Assembly (NCBI GenBank): GCA_900095095.1
Contig: FMBT01000292.1
Location: forward strand, 930,001-994,000
Source: Fragilariopsis cylindrus CCMP1102
Taxonomy: Eukaryota > Bacillariophyta > Bacillariophyceae > Bacillariales > Bacillariaceae
Direction: 5' to 3'
DNA length: 64,000 nt
Position numbers and translations under genes: made by a program
Notes under the pieces: generated by a model
Told to the model about the DNA's origin: nothing
Databases searched by the model: none
The model's input: only the letters and a program-made list of their open reading frames with translations
Part shown: piece by piece, positions 9,316 through 21,327 of the stretch
Numbering within the stretch: the first letter of the stretch is position 1
Layout of the letters: each line of letters starts with the position of its first letter

Positions 9316-12300
9316 CTACACAAACATTCTTTTATGGTAGGAAAAATTCTTCTCAGCTGTAAGCACTCTCGATAATTCTCGACTGGAAATGCGTACTTGA
9401 AGTTCCGGTAAAGACGCTGGGCCATCAATCTCAGTCCGGAGTTCATCAAACGACTGAAACAGATCTTCCCATCCACCAATAAGACATGATGTTGTTTCAC
9501 AACGTTCATCGTAAAACTTCATATTATTTTTTTCAGCGTATACACCAGCGTGTGCTTTTGCTGAAACCATGAGAGCTGAAATTTTCTTCGGTAAACCACC
9601 AAGATGGTGTCCAAATGATAGAATAGTAGCGTATAGTGGAGCTTCGCAAGGAAGATTCCGGCCTGAAAGAGAATCCAAAAGAAACAACAGAAATTCAAAT
9701 TTCTTGGCATCTTCCTCGTTCAAAGATTTGGGGCTTACAAGTCCAACCGAAGAATGCGAAAGACCTTTCGAAAGAGTTAAACCCATGCTATCGAGTAATT
9801 TTTGGAAGATTGCTTTGGACGGAATATTCCCCTTAGCCAGTAGACTTCTTAACACTTGTCGTGCTTGCATGTAGTCGTTCTCCTTGATCGCATTATGAAA
9901 TAAAGATTCGTATACATGATTAAGCTGTTTTCCTTGGATTCTTCCTGCTACTGTGTCCTTCTCTGAAAGCATGACTAGAGCCTCGTTTCCCTCACCAGCA
10001 TCGGATAGCGCAAGAAGTCCTTTCGTTACTGCATAGGAATCGGGGTTGGGGATTCGGCGGAAGATTTCGACAGCAAGTTCTGGTTCCTCGGCTGAAAGGC
10101 ACGCACTCAGTAAGGCTGTCATAGTCTTAATATTGGGCTTGATACCAAGTGCATTCATCCTTGACAGTAATTCGAGAGCACGGGTATGATCCCCAATAGC
10201 GGCTGCTGAAGTCATCGCAGTCGTGTACAGGTATACGTTTTCGGTCAAACCAGCAGTGCGTTTATCGGAGCACGCCGTTTCAAAAAGTGCCAATGCTCCA
10301 CTAGGATTGCCACTTTGTAATAAACCATTCATCAGGAAACTATATGTCCAGGAATCAGGATGTAAACCCAAGGCTTCCATCCAACTGACAACTTTTTTAG
10401 CAGCGTTTAATTTCTTTTGTTCGCAAAGATATCGGATAATGGTGTTAAAGGTCTTCACATCAGATTTCACTCCCTCCTCTTTCATGTCGTACAAAAGCTC
10501 TTCGACATCCTTATCATCAACAACTATCACCGACCTCGCCAGTGCAGTGTATGTGTACTTGTCCGGTTTTATACCAGACCTTTTCATTTGGTAGAAGGTT
10601 TCTATGGCTTCTTCGAACTTGCCATAATTGGCCAAGGCCTTAAGGATTGAATTATAGGAGACAACATCTTTCTCTATCCGTCCGTTATTTCTATTCTCGT
10701 ATCTATTATTATTGTTGACGGGATTGCTTAATCCATCGAAAAATTGAAGTGCTAGCTCCAGACCGTTGTCGGTATTGGAATTACCTGCTGCGGAGATCGC
10801 AATATTGTAACAGTGATTGTCAGGTTGTAGCGTGTTAGGCCACAAGGCGACCTCAACTCCGTTCATCTCGGTCCCTCCACGTCCTTCCAATGCCGACAAG
10901 ACTGTTTGCACTGCCAACAAATTCCCATCCATAGCGTGAGCTTTCAATAATGCGCTGATAGTAAATATATCAAGTGCTTCAATATTTTGGACAATTTGTT
11001 TACCATCCTTACCCATAAGAGGGTCATCACTATCAGTACTTGTAGTAGACATTTCAGTAGTCTCTACTTTTCCGTTCGTACCATCAGCTCGAAGACCGAC
11101 CGCCGCCTCAAAGACCCTGATAGCCATCTTCGGTTGCTTACATGATAGATATGCAGTTAAAATCATAGATAGGGTAACAGAATCAACCTGTGTTTCGGCA
11201 CTTGCTAGTGCACCAACAACTTTGTCCGCCACTACTCTATAAAACTCGAATTTGTTCACATACTCTTCATCGTTCTTGTATCGTTTCATGACTCCTTGAC
11301 ATCGTTGTAGTAGTTCCTCGTTCATACCTACAGTTGATATTGTAGCGGTGTCCTCAACATTAAGTACAGTACTGTTAGACCTTGCTGCTAATAGTACACC
11401 AGCTTCTTCAGATTGAACAGTTACACTTGCCATGGCGGTAGTAGAAGCTACGACGGCAGTAGTCGTCCCATCGTTTCCATTATTATTATTAGTACTAATA
11501 TTATTTATTATTTTCGTATCGCTACTCCTCTCAAACCGAAAAGTGATTTGTTGTCCCGGTAATCGAGCCGTAACAGAAGATATAACCCCTTCAACGGTCG
11601 ATACCGGCCACATACGATCACCTAACGATGAATCGACCGCAAGAACACGATCGCCAACTTTAACAGCGTATCGTACTAATTTTGATGCCTTCGGAGTAAA
11701 ACCAACAATTTCAACATACCCATCTTCCGTTTCTACACAACATGCACAGAAACGAACGAAGAAAAAAAAAGTAAAAGATAAATTGATGGACAAATTGTTA
11801 GCAACAAATTTATTTTTAAATCTTGAAAGAGTTTTTGCTCAATTGACGACACAAATGATCACCAAATATATTATTGAGTAGTATACTCTATATAGTACTA
11901 TGTATCTAATCTTTATACACACACTTACCTTTAAGATTTAAACCGATCGGTCTTGCCAAAGTTAATTCATATTGATTATCAACTACTGTTTCTGCGTCCA
12001 ATCGTTGAAATTCAAATTGTATAGATTCTGCAACAGCCTTCCGTGATAGTACTGCCGACTTCACACCATCTAAGGTACTTTTTGGCCACATCGAATTACC
12101 AATCGTGGCAGAGGATGTTTTTAAGATATCACCGGGCCGGACACCGGATACCCACCCAGCACTACCCTGTTTGACGGAGGATACGACTAATCCTTGAAAA
12201 TTACCATCGATCCGTTGTCGTGTGGTAGATGTGGTCCAAGTATTTATATTATTGTTGGTACGTTTTGTACCATCTTCTAATTCCAGTGTGTCCAGATTTA

Positions 12301-12970
12301 ATTCAAATACAGAATCTAAATTCCGTCCTTTTGATATTTGACACAGAGTAATACCCAAACTTAATACTGACACTGACACAGACACTGATGATGCTGTTCT
12401 TGTTCGTCGTTGTTGTGATGGCATCGATGTTAAAGGTAATGTTACTTTATATGTCTTTGCCTTTTGACGTTGAGAAACCAATTCTTGTTTCCGTGCAATA
12501 TCAATTGCATCCACATCCGGTTCGTCGATACCAGTAGTACTACTAATAACATTAGACACAATAGAATCAACGGCAGCAGTTGTCACACTGGATAATGCTT
12601 CTCGTCCTGCTTTTGCCACAAGTAACGGATCCACAAAGTCATCGTCAGCATTTGCACTAGCCAACATCGAAGCCGACAACAAAGAAGAGGACCTTCTCGG
12701 TATATTCGTCGTCGTGGATGACGTCATTCTTGTGATAGTGGAGGAGGATAATGGTGTGGTTGATGAGGTCGACGTCGTCGTCGTCGCAACGATTGATCTT
12801 CGTCGTCTTCTTGGTATTTCCCGTTCCTGTTGATCAGAGAATCGATGTTGTATATTATGAATATGATTGTTATTGCTATTAGTTTGAAAAGAAGTCACGA
12901 ATTTTGTTGTTGTTGTCGTCGTCGTGCTTGCAATAAACGACAACAGTGCTAGATTACAAAATCGAACCAT
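9316..12970 (-). CDS. Plastid-targeted protein with two PDZ-like domains and a PPR array
   Basis: Exons 12970-11929 and 11732-9316 join in phase 1 (K|ETEDG), giving 1152 residues. The leader MVRFCNLALLSFIAS with VTSFQTN is a diatom plastid signal plus ASAFAP-like site. After a Ser/Thr/Arg-rich stretch come two PDZ-like domains that resemble each other: GWVSGVRPGDIL...MWPKSTLDGV (about 270-330) and AVKVGDRVLAVDS...MWPVSTVEGV (about 365-415). The intron cuts inside the second. The C-terminal two thirds is a helical array with clear PPR units such as VVSYNSILKALANYGKFEEA, YTYTALARSVIV, FNTIIRYLCEQKKLNAAKKV and LYTTAMTSAAAIGDHTRALE. PPR proteins bind organelle RNA one base per repeat; PDZ domains bind C-terminal peptides, so this may tether an RNA-binding factor to a plastid protein. 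A minus-strand donor near 13408 and an acceptor near 13007 could mark a 5' UTR intron. Confidence 0.82.
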
Positions 12971-13908
12971 CTTGTTTGTTTTGATTTGTATTTTATTTTG
13001 TATCTATAAAAGAAGTAAAAATTAGTTTGTTGCAATTAATCTCTCTTCCGATTATTCTTTTCCTTTCAATATTGTTTGTTGTAATATATTGTATTAACAA
13101 TGCGTTATGACTAACTTAGATTAGTAGATCTTGAATTGTGTAATAATGTAATAATCTATTGATTAGTAATTCTGTGCCGATGTAGACCGACGTACGTGGT
13201 TGCATTGATTTCATTCGCGTTTCCAACTGATCTTTTGCTTTTAATGAACAAGTTAATTAACTTCGGGTGACTCGATTGATTCTCTTTGTTCTTGAGTGTC
13301 TGTCGCTTCTGTTTCGTTCTACAGTACCCTTGATGATTGATGTCGTCGTCGTTATGACTCGATAGAAGGCAGCTTGGTTGATGCGTTTGTTTGAGTGATG
13401 TGTACTTACCAGCACTACGACACTGTATTCGCTTTATTCTTATTATATTTCGCTTACTCATCAAAACGTTTCCTTTCTTCAAGCAGTTTAAGGCAATGCG
13501 CGCCGATGATGATTCATTGATGATGCAACGATCTCTCTCAGTTTCAGTTCAACCAGAACTCACGACTGAATCGATTCACAATGATCAGTCGTGCATACCC
13601 TATTAGTACTGTATGACGTGTTCAAGGACGGAACAACAAAGAACACAAGAAAATATTCGAATAATACTAATAATATCATTATTATTTCTTATTTCTTATT
13701 TTTTGAATTGTATTATTATTATGACGACATGTGAATGCTGTATCACGTGACGTGTCAAGAAGCAATTATCTCACAACAACAATAACGCCAACAACGCCAA
13801 CGCCAACAACGCCAACAACAACCAACACAAAAGAAACACTGAAGTTGCAGAAGACAAAAGGGATCCAAACAATAGTATCAGATAGGGAGACAAAAAAGCA
13901 ATAAAATA
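12971..13908. other. Divergent promoter region
   Basis: About 940 bp between the PDZ-PPR gene (minus) and the MMAA gene (plus). It holds several unconvincing short frames, a CAACGCCAA-type repeat at 13772-13825, and the compound motif at 13743-13757. A 5' UTR exon of the PDZ-PPR gene may lie near 13408-13480. Confidence 0.5.
13743..13757. promoter_or_regulatory. Overlapping G-box and CRE-like ACGT motifs
   Basis: TCACGTGACGTGTCA contains two ACGT cores, one as the palindromic G-box CACGTG and one as TGACGTG. bZIP and bHLH factors bind such cores. It lies 150 bp upstream of the MMAA start codon and in the shared divergent region. Function is inferred from motif and position only. Confidence 0.35.
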
Positions 13909-14264
13909 ATGTTCTTATCTGGCGGAAGGAAAACATCACGATTCGTTGCAGATCAAATAGAAAAAAGAATACAAGTTCTATTAGTTTCTACTAGTACGAA
14001 ATCGTCGTCGTCCCACCACCACCAGCGGCGGCGGCAGCAGCGTACTTCATGTACACATTGTATCATCAACATGAAGTCATTTCATAATTCTTCTATTGAA
14101 CAAAAACCACCAACTGGAATCATTACTTTTCATCAGAACACCACCAAAAACAGTACCAGTATGAGGAAAGAATTGCGTCACGTTTCGTCGTCAATAAACA
14201 TACCATCACGACAAAGGATAAGCAACAACAACAACAACCGGCAAGCATTCTATCAAATGATGTC

Positions 14265-14298
<34 letters not shown>

Positions 14299-15937
14299 AA
14301 TCAACAACAACGACGGACCTTTCTTACGAGTAGTAAAGAGGAGGACGATATAAGTGCAAGTGCGAGTGCTGTCGAAGAACCTTCGCCTCGACGACGACTA
14401 TGGGAAGAAATGTCACCGGAAACTCAAAAATTGGCTATGGCGATTAGTAGGGGTACGTCTGCATCTGCATCTGATACTGCTACTACTGCTGCTGCTGCTG
14501 AAACCAATAGTAACAATTTGGGTGATGACGATGACGATAAGAAACGACAACAAAAAGGAAAAAAAATGATGCATCCACGTGTTGCCATAAGTAGGGCGAT
14601 CACTCTTATGGAATCCAAACATCCGTTCAAGAAAAAACAAGGTGATTTATTATTAACATATTTACTTTCTTTAACTTCGTCGAATAAGAGCAAGAGCAAG
14701 AGCAATAGTAATGATAATATTATGAATGATCATCAAAAGTCAACAATTCGAGTTGGGTTTGCTGGTCCACCAGGTATGAATAAAAAAAAAAAGGAAAAAC
14801 AGTTGACTTTCTTTATCTTGATTGTGACACATAATAATACCATTGTTCATCTATGCGAAATTAAAGCTGAAGTGGTCTTATTTAATTGATTCTTCTTTAA
14901 ATATTTTCTCGCCAGGTGCTGGTAAGTCATGCATGATGGAAGCCTTTGGGATGAAATTACTTCAACAAGATCCCGATTTGAAACTAGCCGTTGTTTGTAT
15001 CGATCCGTCTTCCAGTATATCGGGTGGATCTATTCTTGGTGATAAAACTCGTATGACCCAGTTATCCCGTGAAGTAGATCGAGCGTTTGTTCGTCCCTCG
15101 AGTAATTCGGGTATTCTTGGTGGATTAGCTGCATACACTGATGATGTTGTACGATTGTTGGGTTGTGCAGGTTATCCACTAGTATTCGTTGAAACTGTTG
15201 GGTTAGGACAATCAGAGATGGAAGTAGCACAGTCGGTAGACGTACTCGTTTTGTTGATTCCACCTAGTGGTGGTGATGAACTTCAGGGTGTGAAAAAAGG
15301 TATTGTTGAGATGGCAAATATTCTAGCCGTAACTAAAACCGATGGTGATTTGGAAAACGCGGCATTCCGCACCGCCTCCGATTATAAGGTAGGTTGAAGT
15401 CTTTTTCTTACTAAAGTTATAACGACTGTTCAGAAATAAAGAAAAGAAGTGATTGGGGCTAAACAGAACAGTTGCAAATATATTTTATGTATTTTTTTAT
15501 TAAATGGTGGAACTGATCCATTCATTCCTCGTTATTACTTTCAAAAGGGCGCCCTTAGCGTCTTGCATCAATCTAGCAGCAGTAGCGGTAGAGATCAAAG
15601 TTGTATCGGCGATGATAAGAGCAACATATGGAAGCCACCTGTTATTCTCACTAGTTCTATCACGGAACGTGGCTTGGATGATCTATGGCAGGCGATTCTT
15701 CGTTATAAACATCATCTGCTGGATACAGAAAAATGGGACAGTCGGCGGCGTAAACAATCACAGTATTGGATGTGGGAGCAATTTACTCGAATGATGCAAT
15801 CGAAGATGCAACAAGATCCAAGGCTATGGAAAAAAGCCAAACAGCTCGAACGTGAAATGCTTGATGGATTACTAACACCTCGAGTTGCCGCCCAAAAGTT
15901 ATTGGATGGGATCTTCGACATAGTAGACCATAAATGA
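13909..15937 (+). CDS. MMAA: Mitochondrial MeaB/MMAA-type GTPase (ArgK family)
   Basis: Exons 13909-14773, 14916-15388 and 15548-15937, 575 residues. The first 270 residues are a basic, low-complexity leader (His10, Ser, Gln, Ala tracts) in keeping with mitochondrial import and diatom insertions. The GTPase core is clear: P-loop GPPGAGKS split by intron 1, DPSSSISGGSILGDKTRM, VETVGLGQSE, and the guanine-specificity TKTDGD. The tail (TPRVAAQKLLDGI) is family-typical. MeaB/MMAA guards and reloads adenosylcobalamin-dependent methylmalonyl-CoA mutase, so the cell probably metabolises propionyl-CoA through a B12 enzyme in mitochondria. The 3-hydroxyisobutyryl-CoA hydrolase at 32015 belongs to the connected valine pathway, although the two genes are 16 kb apart and not co-transcribed. 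Confidence 0.93.
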
Positions 15938-16175
15938 TGACCAACACTATGTCAAATGGTACTTAAATCAAACACATGTACTAAGCAAAGATGATCATAT
16001 CGTATTGCATTACATTGTGCGTTGAGACAGGGTATAAACATCTAATTTTACCACTACATATATACTGACTGAATGACTAGAAGATCTGATAGCTAGGATA
16101 TTACTGATTATATTATGACCCCATGTAGTAAATATGAACTCCTATTATGCACCTTATGCACGCAGTCGTTTCCTA

Positions 16176-17414
16176 TCATATCATAGTGGTTTCTTTCAAC
16201 ATCGTCAAATTAGTTGCCGATACATTTCCTGCCACAGCAGTATGATTAGCGATGACGGAATCAACTCGAAGTTCGAAGCCTTCCTGATCAGGAGCGATAG
16301 CGCTCTTTCCAAAAAATAACGCCCATTTCCAAGTGAGTCGGGTATAATAGTCCCCAAGTCCCCATGAACGAGCAACCATTTCACGTAATTCTTTATTATC
16401 ACGGCATGTAGGAGTCCTATCACAATATTGTTCAAACCCATAGGTAAAATAATTCTGATCGTTATTTCGTCCTGAGCCCCCTTGATAGTGAAGCATTCCA
16501 GCTGCCTCCTTATGGTTGAGTATCTTATGTGGTCGTCTACGATAGCCGTTGCCAAGATTTCTATCCCATTCCAGAGGTAGATGACCATAAGTATCCGGAA
16601 ATTTTGTAAGAACATCAAGCATTATATCTTGATCAACAACGCGAACTTGCTCCAGCTGGTCGACCTTCTCCCAAAACTCGTGAAACTTGGCCATATTTAT
16701 TACTGTGAAACCACTACAGAAAGACTTAGATGATCCTTGAAATAATTTAGTGCCATCTATGTTTTTTACCAAATTATTTAGATTTGATAGCACTATCACA
16801 TCAGTATCCATATACAGTGTTGGTCCAACGTTCAAAGGAGCTAAAATCTTGTACGCTAGTAGTCTATAATATCCTCCAAGTGAAATGCGCTCGTACAGTT
16901 GATCATGACGCATTTTTTCACGAAGAAACTCTCGCCAATTTCGATTATAGGCTTCCACATTATAGCTGGTAATTGTTATTTGATTTCGCCATCGAGAACC
17001 TTCCAATTCCGCTTCCTTGATCTTTTCTTGAACAACGTTATGTGCATCTTGACTACAGATGACGTGTACGTGCATATCTACATCGGTTGGTGCATTCACC
17101 AAGACACTCTTCAGAGATACCTCCCATGCATCATAGAGTGAAGGGGCCTCACCCATCATACCAAACAAAACATGAAACGTCTCCTTCTCTTTAGAGGTCT
17201 CAGTTGACTGCTCAATTAGTTCCACGGATCGTATTGTAGGCTCAATTAGTTCCAAGGATCTTGTAGGATAACTACCATATGATACAGAAACAACATCTGG
17301 AAATTGAAATGAACCTCCTGCTATATTTCTAAATGTTTCTGCAATCGCAACACCAAAAACTATTCCCAAGTAAAAATTCGGTCGCATTCTTCTTCGATTG
17401 TTGCCGTTCGACAT
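16176..17414 (-). CDS. GT8-like type II membrane glycosyltransferase
   Basis: Single exon, 412 residues. A basic N-terminus (NRRRMRPN) precedes a hydrophobic segment FYLGIVFGVAIA, the usual type II Golgi anchor. The luminal part shows GT8/xylosyltransferase-like features: LFGMMGEAPSLYDAWEVSLKSVL, the metal-binding DxD as LYMDTDVIVL (about residue 200), FCSGFTVINMAKF, DQDIMLDVL and a late His in GMLHYQGGSG. These fit the GXYLT/LARGE group of Mn-dependent retaining transferases. Donor and acceptor cannot be read from the sequence; cell-wall or glycoprotein glycan synthesis is inferred. Convergent with MMAA across 238 bp and divergent from the MINDY gene. Confidence 0.78.
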   Translation of the reverse strand: MSNGNNRRRMRPNFYLGIVFGVAIAETFRNIAGGSFQFPDVVSVSYGSYPTRSLELIEPTIRSVELIEQSTETSKEKETFHVLFGMMGEAPSLYDAWEVSLKSVLVNAPTDVDMHVHVICSQDAHNVVQEKIKEAELEGSRWRNQITITSYNVEAYNRNWREFLREKMRHDQLYERISLGGYYRLLAYKILAPLNVGPTLYMDTDVIVLSNLNNLVKNIDGTKLFQGSSKSFCSGFTVINMAKFHEFWEKVDQLEQVRVVDQDIMLDVLTKFPDTYGHLPLEWDRNLGNGYRRRPHKILNHKEAAGMLHYQGGSGRNNDQNYFTYGFEQYCDRTPTCRDNKELREMVARSWGLGDYYTRLTWKWALFFGKSAIAPDQEGFELRVDSVIANHTAVAGNVSATNLTMLKETTMI

Positions 17415-17963
17415 CTTGCTTCCCCGATTATCTATTACTTTTCGAATTACAGCAGTCTCTTGCCAAGAGTGAAACGACTATGCTATTCGGCTGCTACCTT
17501 TCTTAGATCGGATTTAAGACTCTAGAAATTTAGTTTTGGTAATACAGTAAGAGTGGTGAAACGACAAGATGATACATTGTTGTGCTGAGCAATCATTTTG
17601 TTTATCCGATTGATGGCGGAAATTTAAACAAAGGAGAAATCGTAACTGCTGAAATATCAGGTTTTTAGTGAACAGAAAAATCCAACGCATAAACATACTG
17701 ATTTTTCATTCCAAACGTGTACAAGTACAGTATGATTTTGTTCTTTGCTTCCGAGTCGTGTCAAAAAAATATTAATGATGAAATGGCACGAGAATACTAA
17801 CTTCGTCTTCTTTCTTCTTCTATCTTTCCATTATTATTACAGTAGCTTGACATGACACATGACACATACTACTAATAATAAGTAAGACAATAACGAAAAC
17901 ATACACTCTTAGCAGCCTTTCATCAATAAAATAAATACCGTAGAAAAAAAGTAGCTACGAAAG
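17415..17963. other. Divergent intergenic region
   Basis: About 550 bp between the glycosyltransferase and MINDY genes, AT-rich, with no coding or structural signal seen; presumably both promoters. Confidence 0.5.
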
Positions 17964-18492
17964 ATGGCGTATCGACTGAAGAAAATCCAGTATAAGGTGA
18001 GTGATGACGGGTACTATTAATGTAATTTACTGGCATATGAAAAACGACTTTTAAAGAGGGGGCCCGTGATGCAGGACGGGACGTGATGACAATTCTTCTC
18101 AATATCCTTTTTCTTTTCGTATCTAACTGCCCTGCGCCAATTTTCAAATCATATGTATATATACACAACAACTGTCCTAGAACCAAAGTTATTATATACT
18201 TCTTCAGAATGAAAATGGACCGTGTCCACTGCTTGCAGCAGGGAATGTTCTGTTACTAAAGAAATCGATTGCGCTACCCTCCAATTGCATCGGATCTGGT
18301 GTCGTGACTATTGAGGAGCTGACGAATCTGTTGGCGGAAAAAATACTGATTAACAGTGATTCCACGACAGGTAGCAGCGACTACCACATTAATGAAGTGA
18401 TGAAAATATTTCCCAATTTACAATTTGGAATGGACGTTAATGTGAGTGCATCTGCATCGGCATGCATGGATCGAATCAGAATCTATACTTTT

Positions 18493-18551
<59 letters not shown>

Positions 18552-19624
18552 ATCAACATTTCTTTTCCTCAATCTATTACTAAACCATTGTTATTGATTA
18601 TGTTCTTTCTCAGCCAAAATTTACGGCTGGTCCAACGGGTGTAGAATATACCATGGAATTAAATGCATTTGATCTTCTTCACGTTGAACTAGTTCATGGG
18701 TGGTTACTAGAATCAGATGCTCAAGAATACGAGTGGGTAGGTGGTAAAACATACAATCAACTTGTCAATGTAGTCATCGAAGGTAATGATGCAAGTACGA
18801 AACTCCAACAAAATCCACAAGGAGAAGATTACGATGAACTATCTAACCAAGCGACTCGTGGTACCGTCGTTCGCAATTTTTTAGATGGGTCCGCTCATCA
18901 ACTGACACAATACGGATTGACTGTCTTGCATGAATATGTTAAGGAAGGGGACATGAAAATTTTCTTCCGGAATAATCATTATAACACGTTAACTAAATTC
19001 AAAGATAATTTGTATTTACTTGTCACAGATTTCGGTTACGCTGACGTCCCTAGTGTTATTTGGGAAAAACTTGATGTCATAGATGGTGATACTGAATATG
19101 TGAATGGAGAATTTCAAGTCCTAGCACCCAGTGCACATCACGTTGATGAAGCTGCAACGGGAGGACACCTCGTAGCCAATAATATGCAATCTCAGGCAGA
19201 TTATCAGTTAGCACTACAACTTAGTCGGGAAGCTACTACTGATACTGATACTGATACTACTACAACTGCGACTGATGCCACCAATATACAGCGGGAAGAC
19301 TCTGATATAGAACGAGCAAAAAAAGCTAGTCTTTTGGAACATGAGTGTCAACAACAAGAACAACCAGTGTCACAAAAGCGTCCTTCTTCTTCTACAGGTG
19401 ATCTTCCTACTTTTCCGACTATTGCTGTTGGAATCCCCGCATCGCACCTTTCACAAGAAGACAGGGACATGATGCTAGCCAAGCAGCTACAGCGCCAAGA
19501 AGAAAAACAGCAACAAGAATTATCACGACAACAACGACAACGACAACAGCAGCTTCGTCAATCGACGACAGTTCAGCCGCGAAGCAAAGCAGCCACAAAA
19601 GACTCCAGTTGCATCATATCATAG
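17964..19624 (+). CDS. MINDY (FAM63) family deubiquitinase
   Basis: Exons 17964-17996, 18208-18441 and 18614-19624, 425 residues. The tiny first exon (MAYRLKKIQYK) is needed to reach the catalytic motif NENGPCPLLAAGNVLLL (Cys about 17). Further family marks are GMDVNPKFTAG, FDLLHVELVHGWLL, the catalytic His in FFRNNHYNTL, and LVTDFGYADVPSVIWE. MINDY enzymes are cysteine proteases that trim Lys48-linked polyubiquitin. The tail has UIM-like helices (DYQLALQLSRE; MMLAKQLQRQEE), as in animal MINDY-1, which would bind the chain. The C-terminal 60 residues are Gln/Arg-rich, and it ends SSCIIS, a possible lipidation-like Cys. Intron 2 contains a long GT microsatellite. Confidence 0.9.
18494..18549. 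repeat. GT dinucleotide microsatellite in intron
   Basis: Nearly perfect TG repeat of about 27 units within intron 2 of the MINDY gene. It starts about 50 nt downstream of the donor site. Confidence 0.97.
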
Positions 19625-19757
19625 AGTTAAAAACAAAATCCCCCCATATCATAATATTCAATAGAGCTAGAAGCAAGAATCATTTTTGTCTTTGAAATTT
19701 TCTGTACACATTCATGACAAGGAGTCATAATACACTCTACTGTTATTTTGTAATATT

Positions 19758-20813
19758 CTAGCCATCAGCTTGTTTCATAAATTGATCGGGAGATATTTCG
19801 CAAAACCCTTCCATCGCAACCATCCTTCTGATCAAGTGCTCTGCAACGAATGCCATGATAGCTTTCGTCTCTTCTTCACTATTAATCATTTCATGCCCTT
19901 TATTTTTCCCTATATATGCTGTCGCAGGTGTCGATGTTGAAGTCTTTTGATCGTCTTTTATTATGTGAGATGAATTGTAAAATTTTATCGATTCACACAA
20001 AGTATTTGGTGTATATTTTTCATCTGTAGACCCTCCAATAATTAGCACTGGCGTCTTTTCAATTGGTTCTTCATCATCCACATCTTTTTGCTCCGTACCT
20101 TCCTTATTAAACGTTGTTGTACAAATTCGATTCACACCTCCTGCTACACAAATAGCACCACCAAGAGACATCTTCCCTCGTTCAAACCTACTCCAACAAG
20201 TTTGCATTGCCAAACAAGCTCCAGCACTAAACCCAAACAAAAATATCCTTTCTGGTACCCACAATTGAATCAATTCATCAATCAACATGTCAAATTTTTC
20301 CACCGCTCCCTTCAATGACGAAATCAACCTATCATCATCCCTCTTCAAAGGCATACCCGTCGAATAGTCCATTTCATCAAACCAACTATATCCCAAACCA
20401 AACGGCAACGTCGTAAACCCCTCATCCATGCAACTAGCAGATAAACTTAACATAGCACATTGTGGTAAGTTCATTTCTTTCGATAGATTGTAATACGGTG
20501 TATGAGTATCTCCTGCTCCATGAAGGAGGAGGAGAAGATTGGTGTCGATTTTGTCAGAGGAGTGGCGAAATAAAAAATTTGCTCTACGGTGGGCTTTGAT
20601 GGTTGCGTTTGGGGATAGTATGTTTTTGAATTTGATAGGAAGATCGATGCGGTGGGGATATTCTTGGTGAGATTTGCTGCATGTGGTGCTGCTGTCATTT
20701 TGTGGTGTAGATGAGTTATGGATTGCACTGACGGTTTGCCATGATTCTTCTTCTTGATTATTGGATATGTTGGTTTTCATTTGGAGGGAATACATCTCGT
20801 CATTCGTAGACAT
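19758..20813 (-). CDS. Alpha/beta hydrolase, phospholipase/carboxylesterase-like
   Basis: 351 residues from the ATG at 20813. The frame stays open for another 60 codons upstream and includes a hydrophobic stretch (IFLVLVLFLAIYLVV) but has no ATG, so a spliced start adding a membrane anchor is possible. The core shows LLLLLHGAGDTHTPYY (oxyanion loop), the nucleophile GFSAGACLAMQ (about residue 193), GGAICVAGGVN, VLIIGGSTDEKYTP (acid) and NKGHEMINSEE (base). This order fits acyl-protein-thioesterase-like serine hydrolases of the fungal YDL057W type. Substrate unknown. Convergent with the MINDY gene (133 bp apart). Confidence 0.75.
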   Translation of the reverse strand: MSTNDEMYSLQMKTNISNNQEEESWQTVSAIHNSSTPQNDSSTTCSKSHQEYPHRIDLPIKFKNILSPNATIKAHRRANFLFRHSSDKIDTNLLLLLHGAGDTHTPYYNLSKEMNLPQCAMLSLSASCMDEGFTTLPFGLGYSWFDEMDYSTGMPLKRDDDRLISSLKGAVEKFDMLIDELIQLWVPERIFLFGFSAGACLAMQTCWSRFERGKMSLGGAICVAGGVNRICTTTFNKEGTEQKDVDDEEPIEKTPVLIIGGSTDEKYTPNTLCESIKFYNSSHIIKDDQKTSTSTPATAYIGKNKGHEMINSEEETKAIMAFVAEHLIRRMVAMEGFCEISPDQFMKQADG

Positions 20814-21327
20814 TTTCTTTGTGGACCGATTGTGGCCCGATGTAGACCGATGTTGTAGGAAATATTTCCAATAGTTACAGTAGGTAACAACTAGATAGAT
20901 AGCAAGAAACAATACGAGTACAAGAAAGATGTCTTCGCAGAGTTGTTTCTGCTGTCTGCTGTTTGGTTGATTGTTATTTGTTTTAGTTATGTTTTATCGT
21001 CTATTTTTATTTTAATGATTTCCCAGTCGTATTCGCTTCATTCGTATATCAAGTCCGTCCGTTGACGGACGAGTACGACGCGGTTTTTTTGATAAATATG
21101 TTGTGATGACGAGTGTGAAAAATGTGATGTCGTAGGTGAATTTTAAATTTTTTGTGGATACCGATTGACCACATTGAACATCATTACACGTGAATCATTT
21201 TTTTTCACAAAAAAAAAACATCGACGACGACAATAAGGAGATCTCACATCTTTTTCAAGCAAGTCATTAGAAGACAAAGCATCAACCTATTTTTTAGATA
21301 GAAAGGAAAGAGGTACTAGAAGCAATT
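20814..21327. other. Divergent intergenic region
   Basis: About 510 bp between the hydrolase and elongase genes. Includes the possible upstream anchor frame of the hydrolase and the inverted repeat TCCGTCCGT-TGACGGACG at 21054-21071. Promoters of both genes are expected here. Confidence 0.45.

Noticed and set aside
13156-13482. 108-codon minus-strand frame
   Set aside because: Starts without clear context, no domain, and crosses a good splice donor; better explained as 5' UTR or noise.
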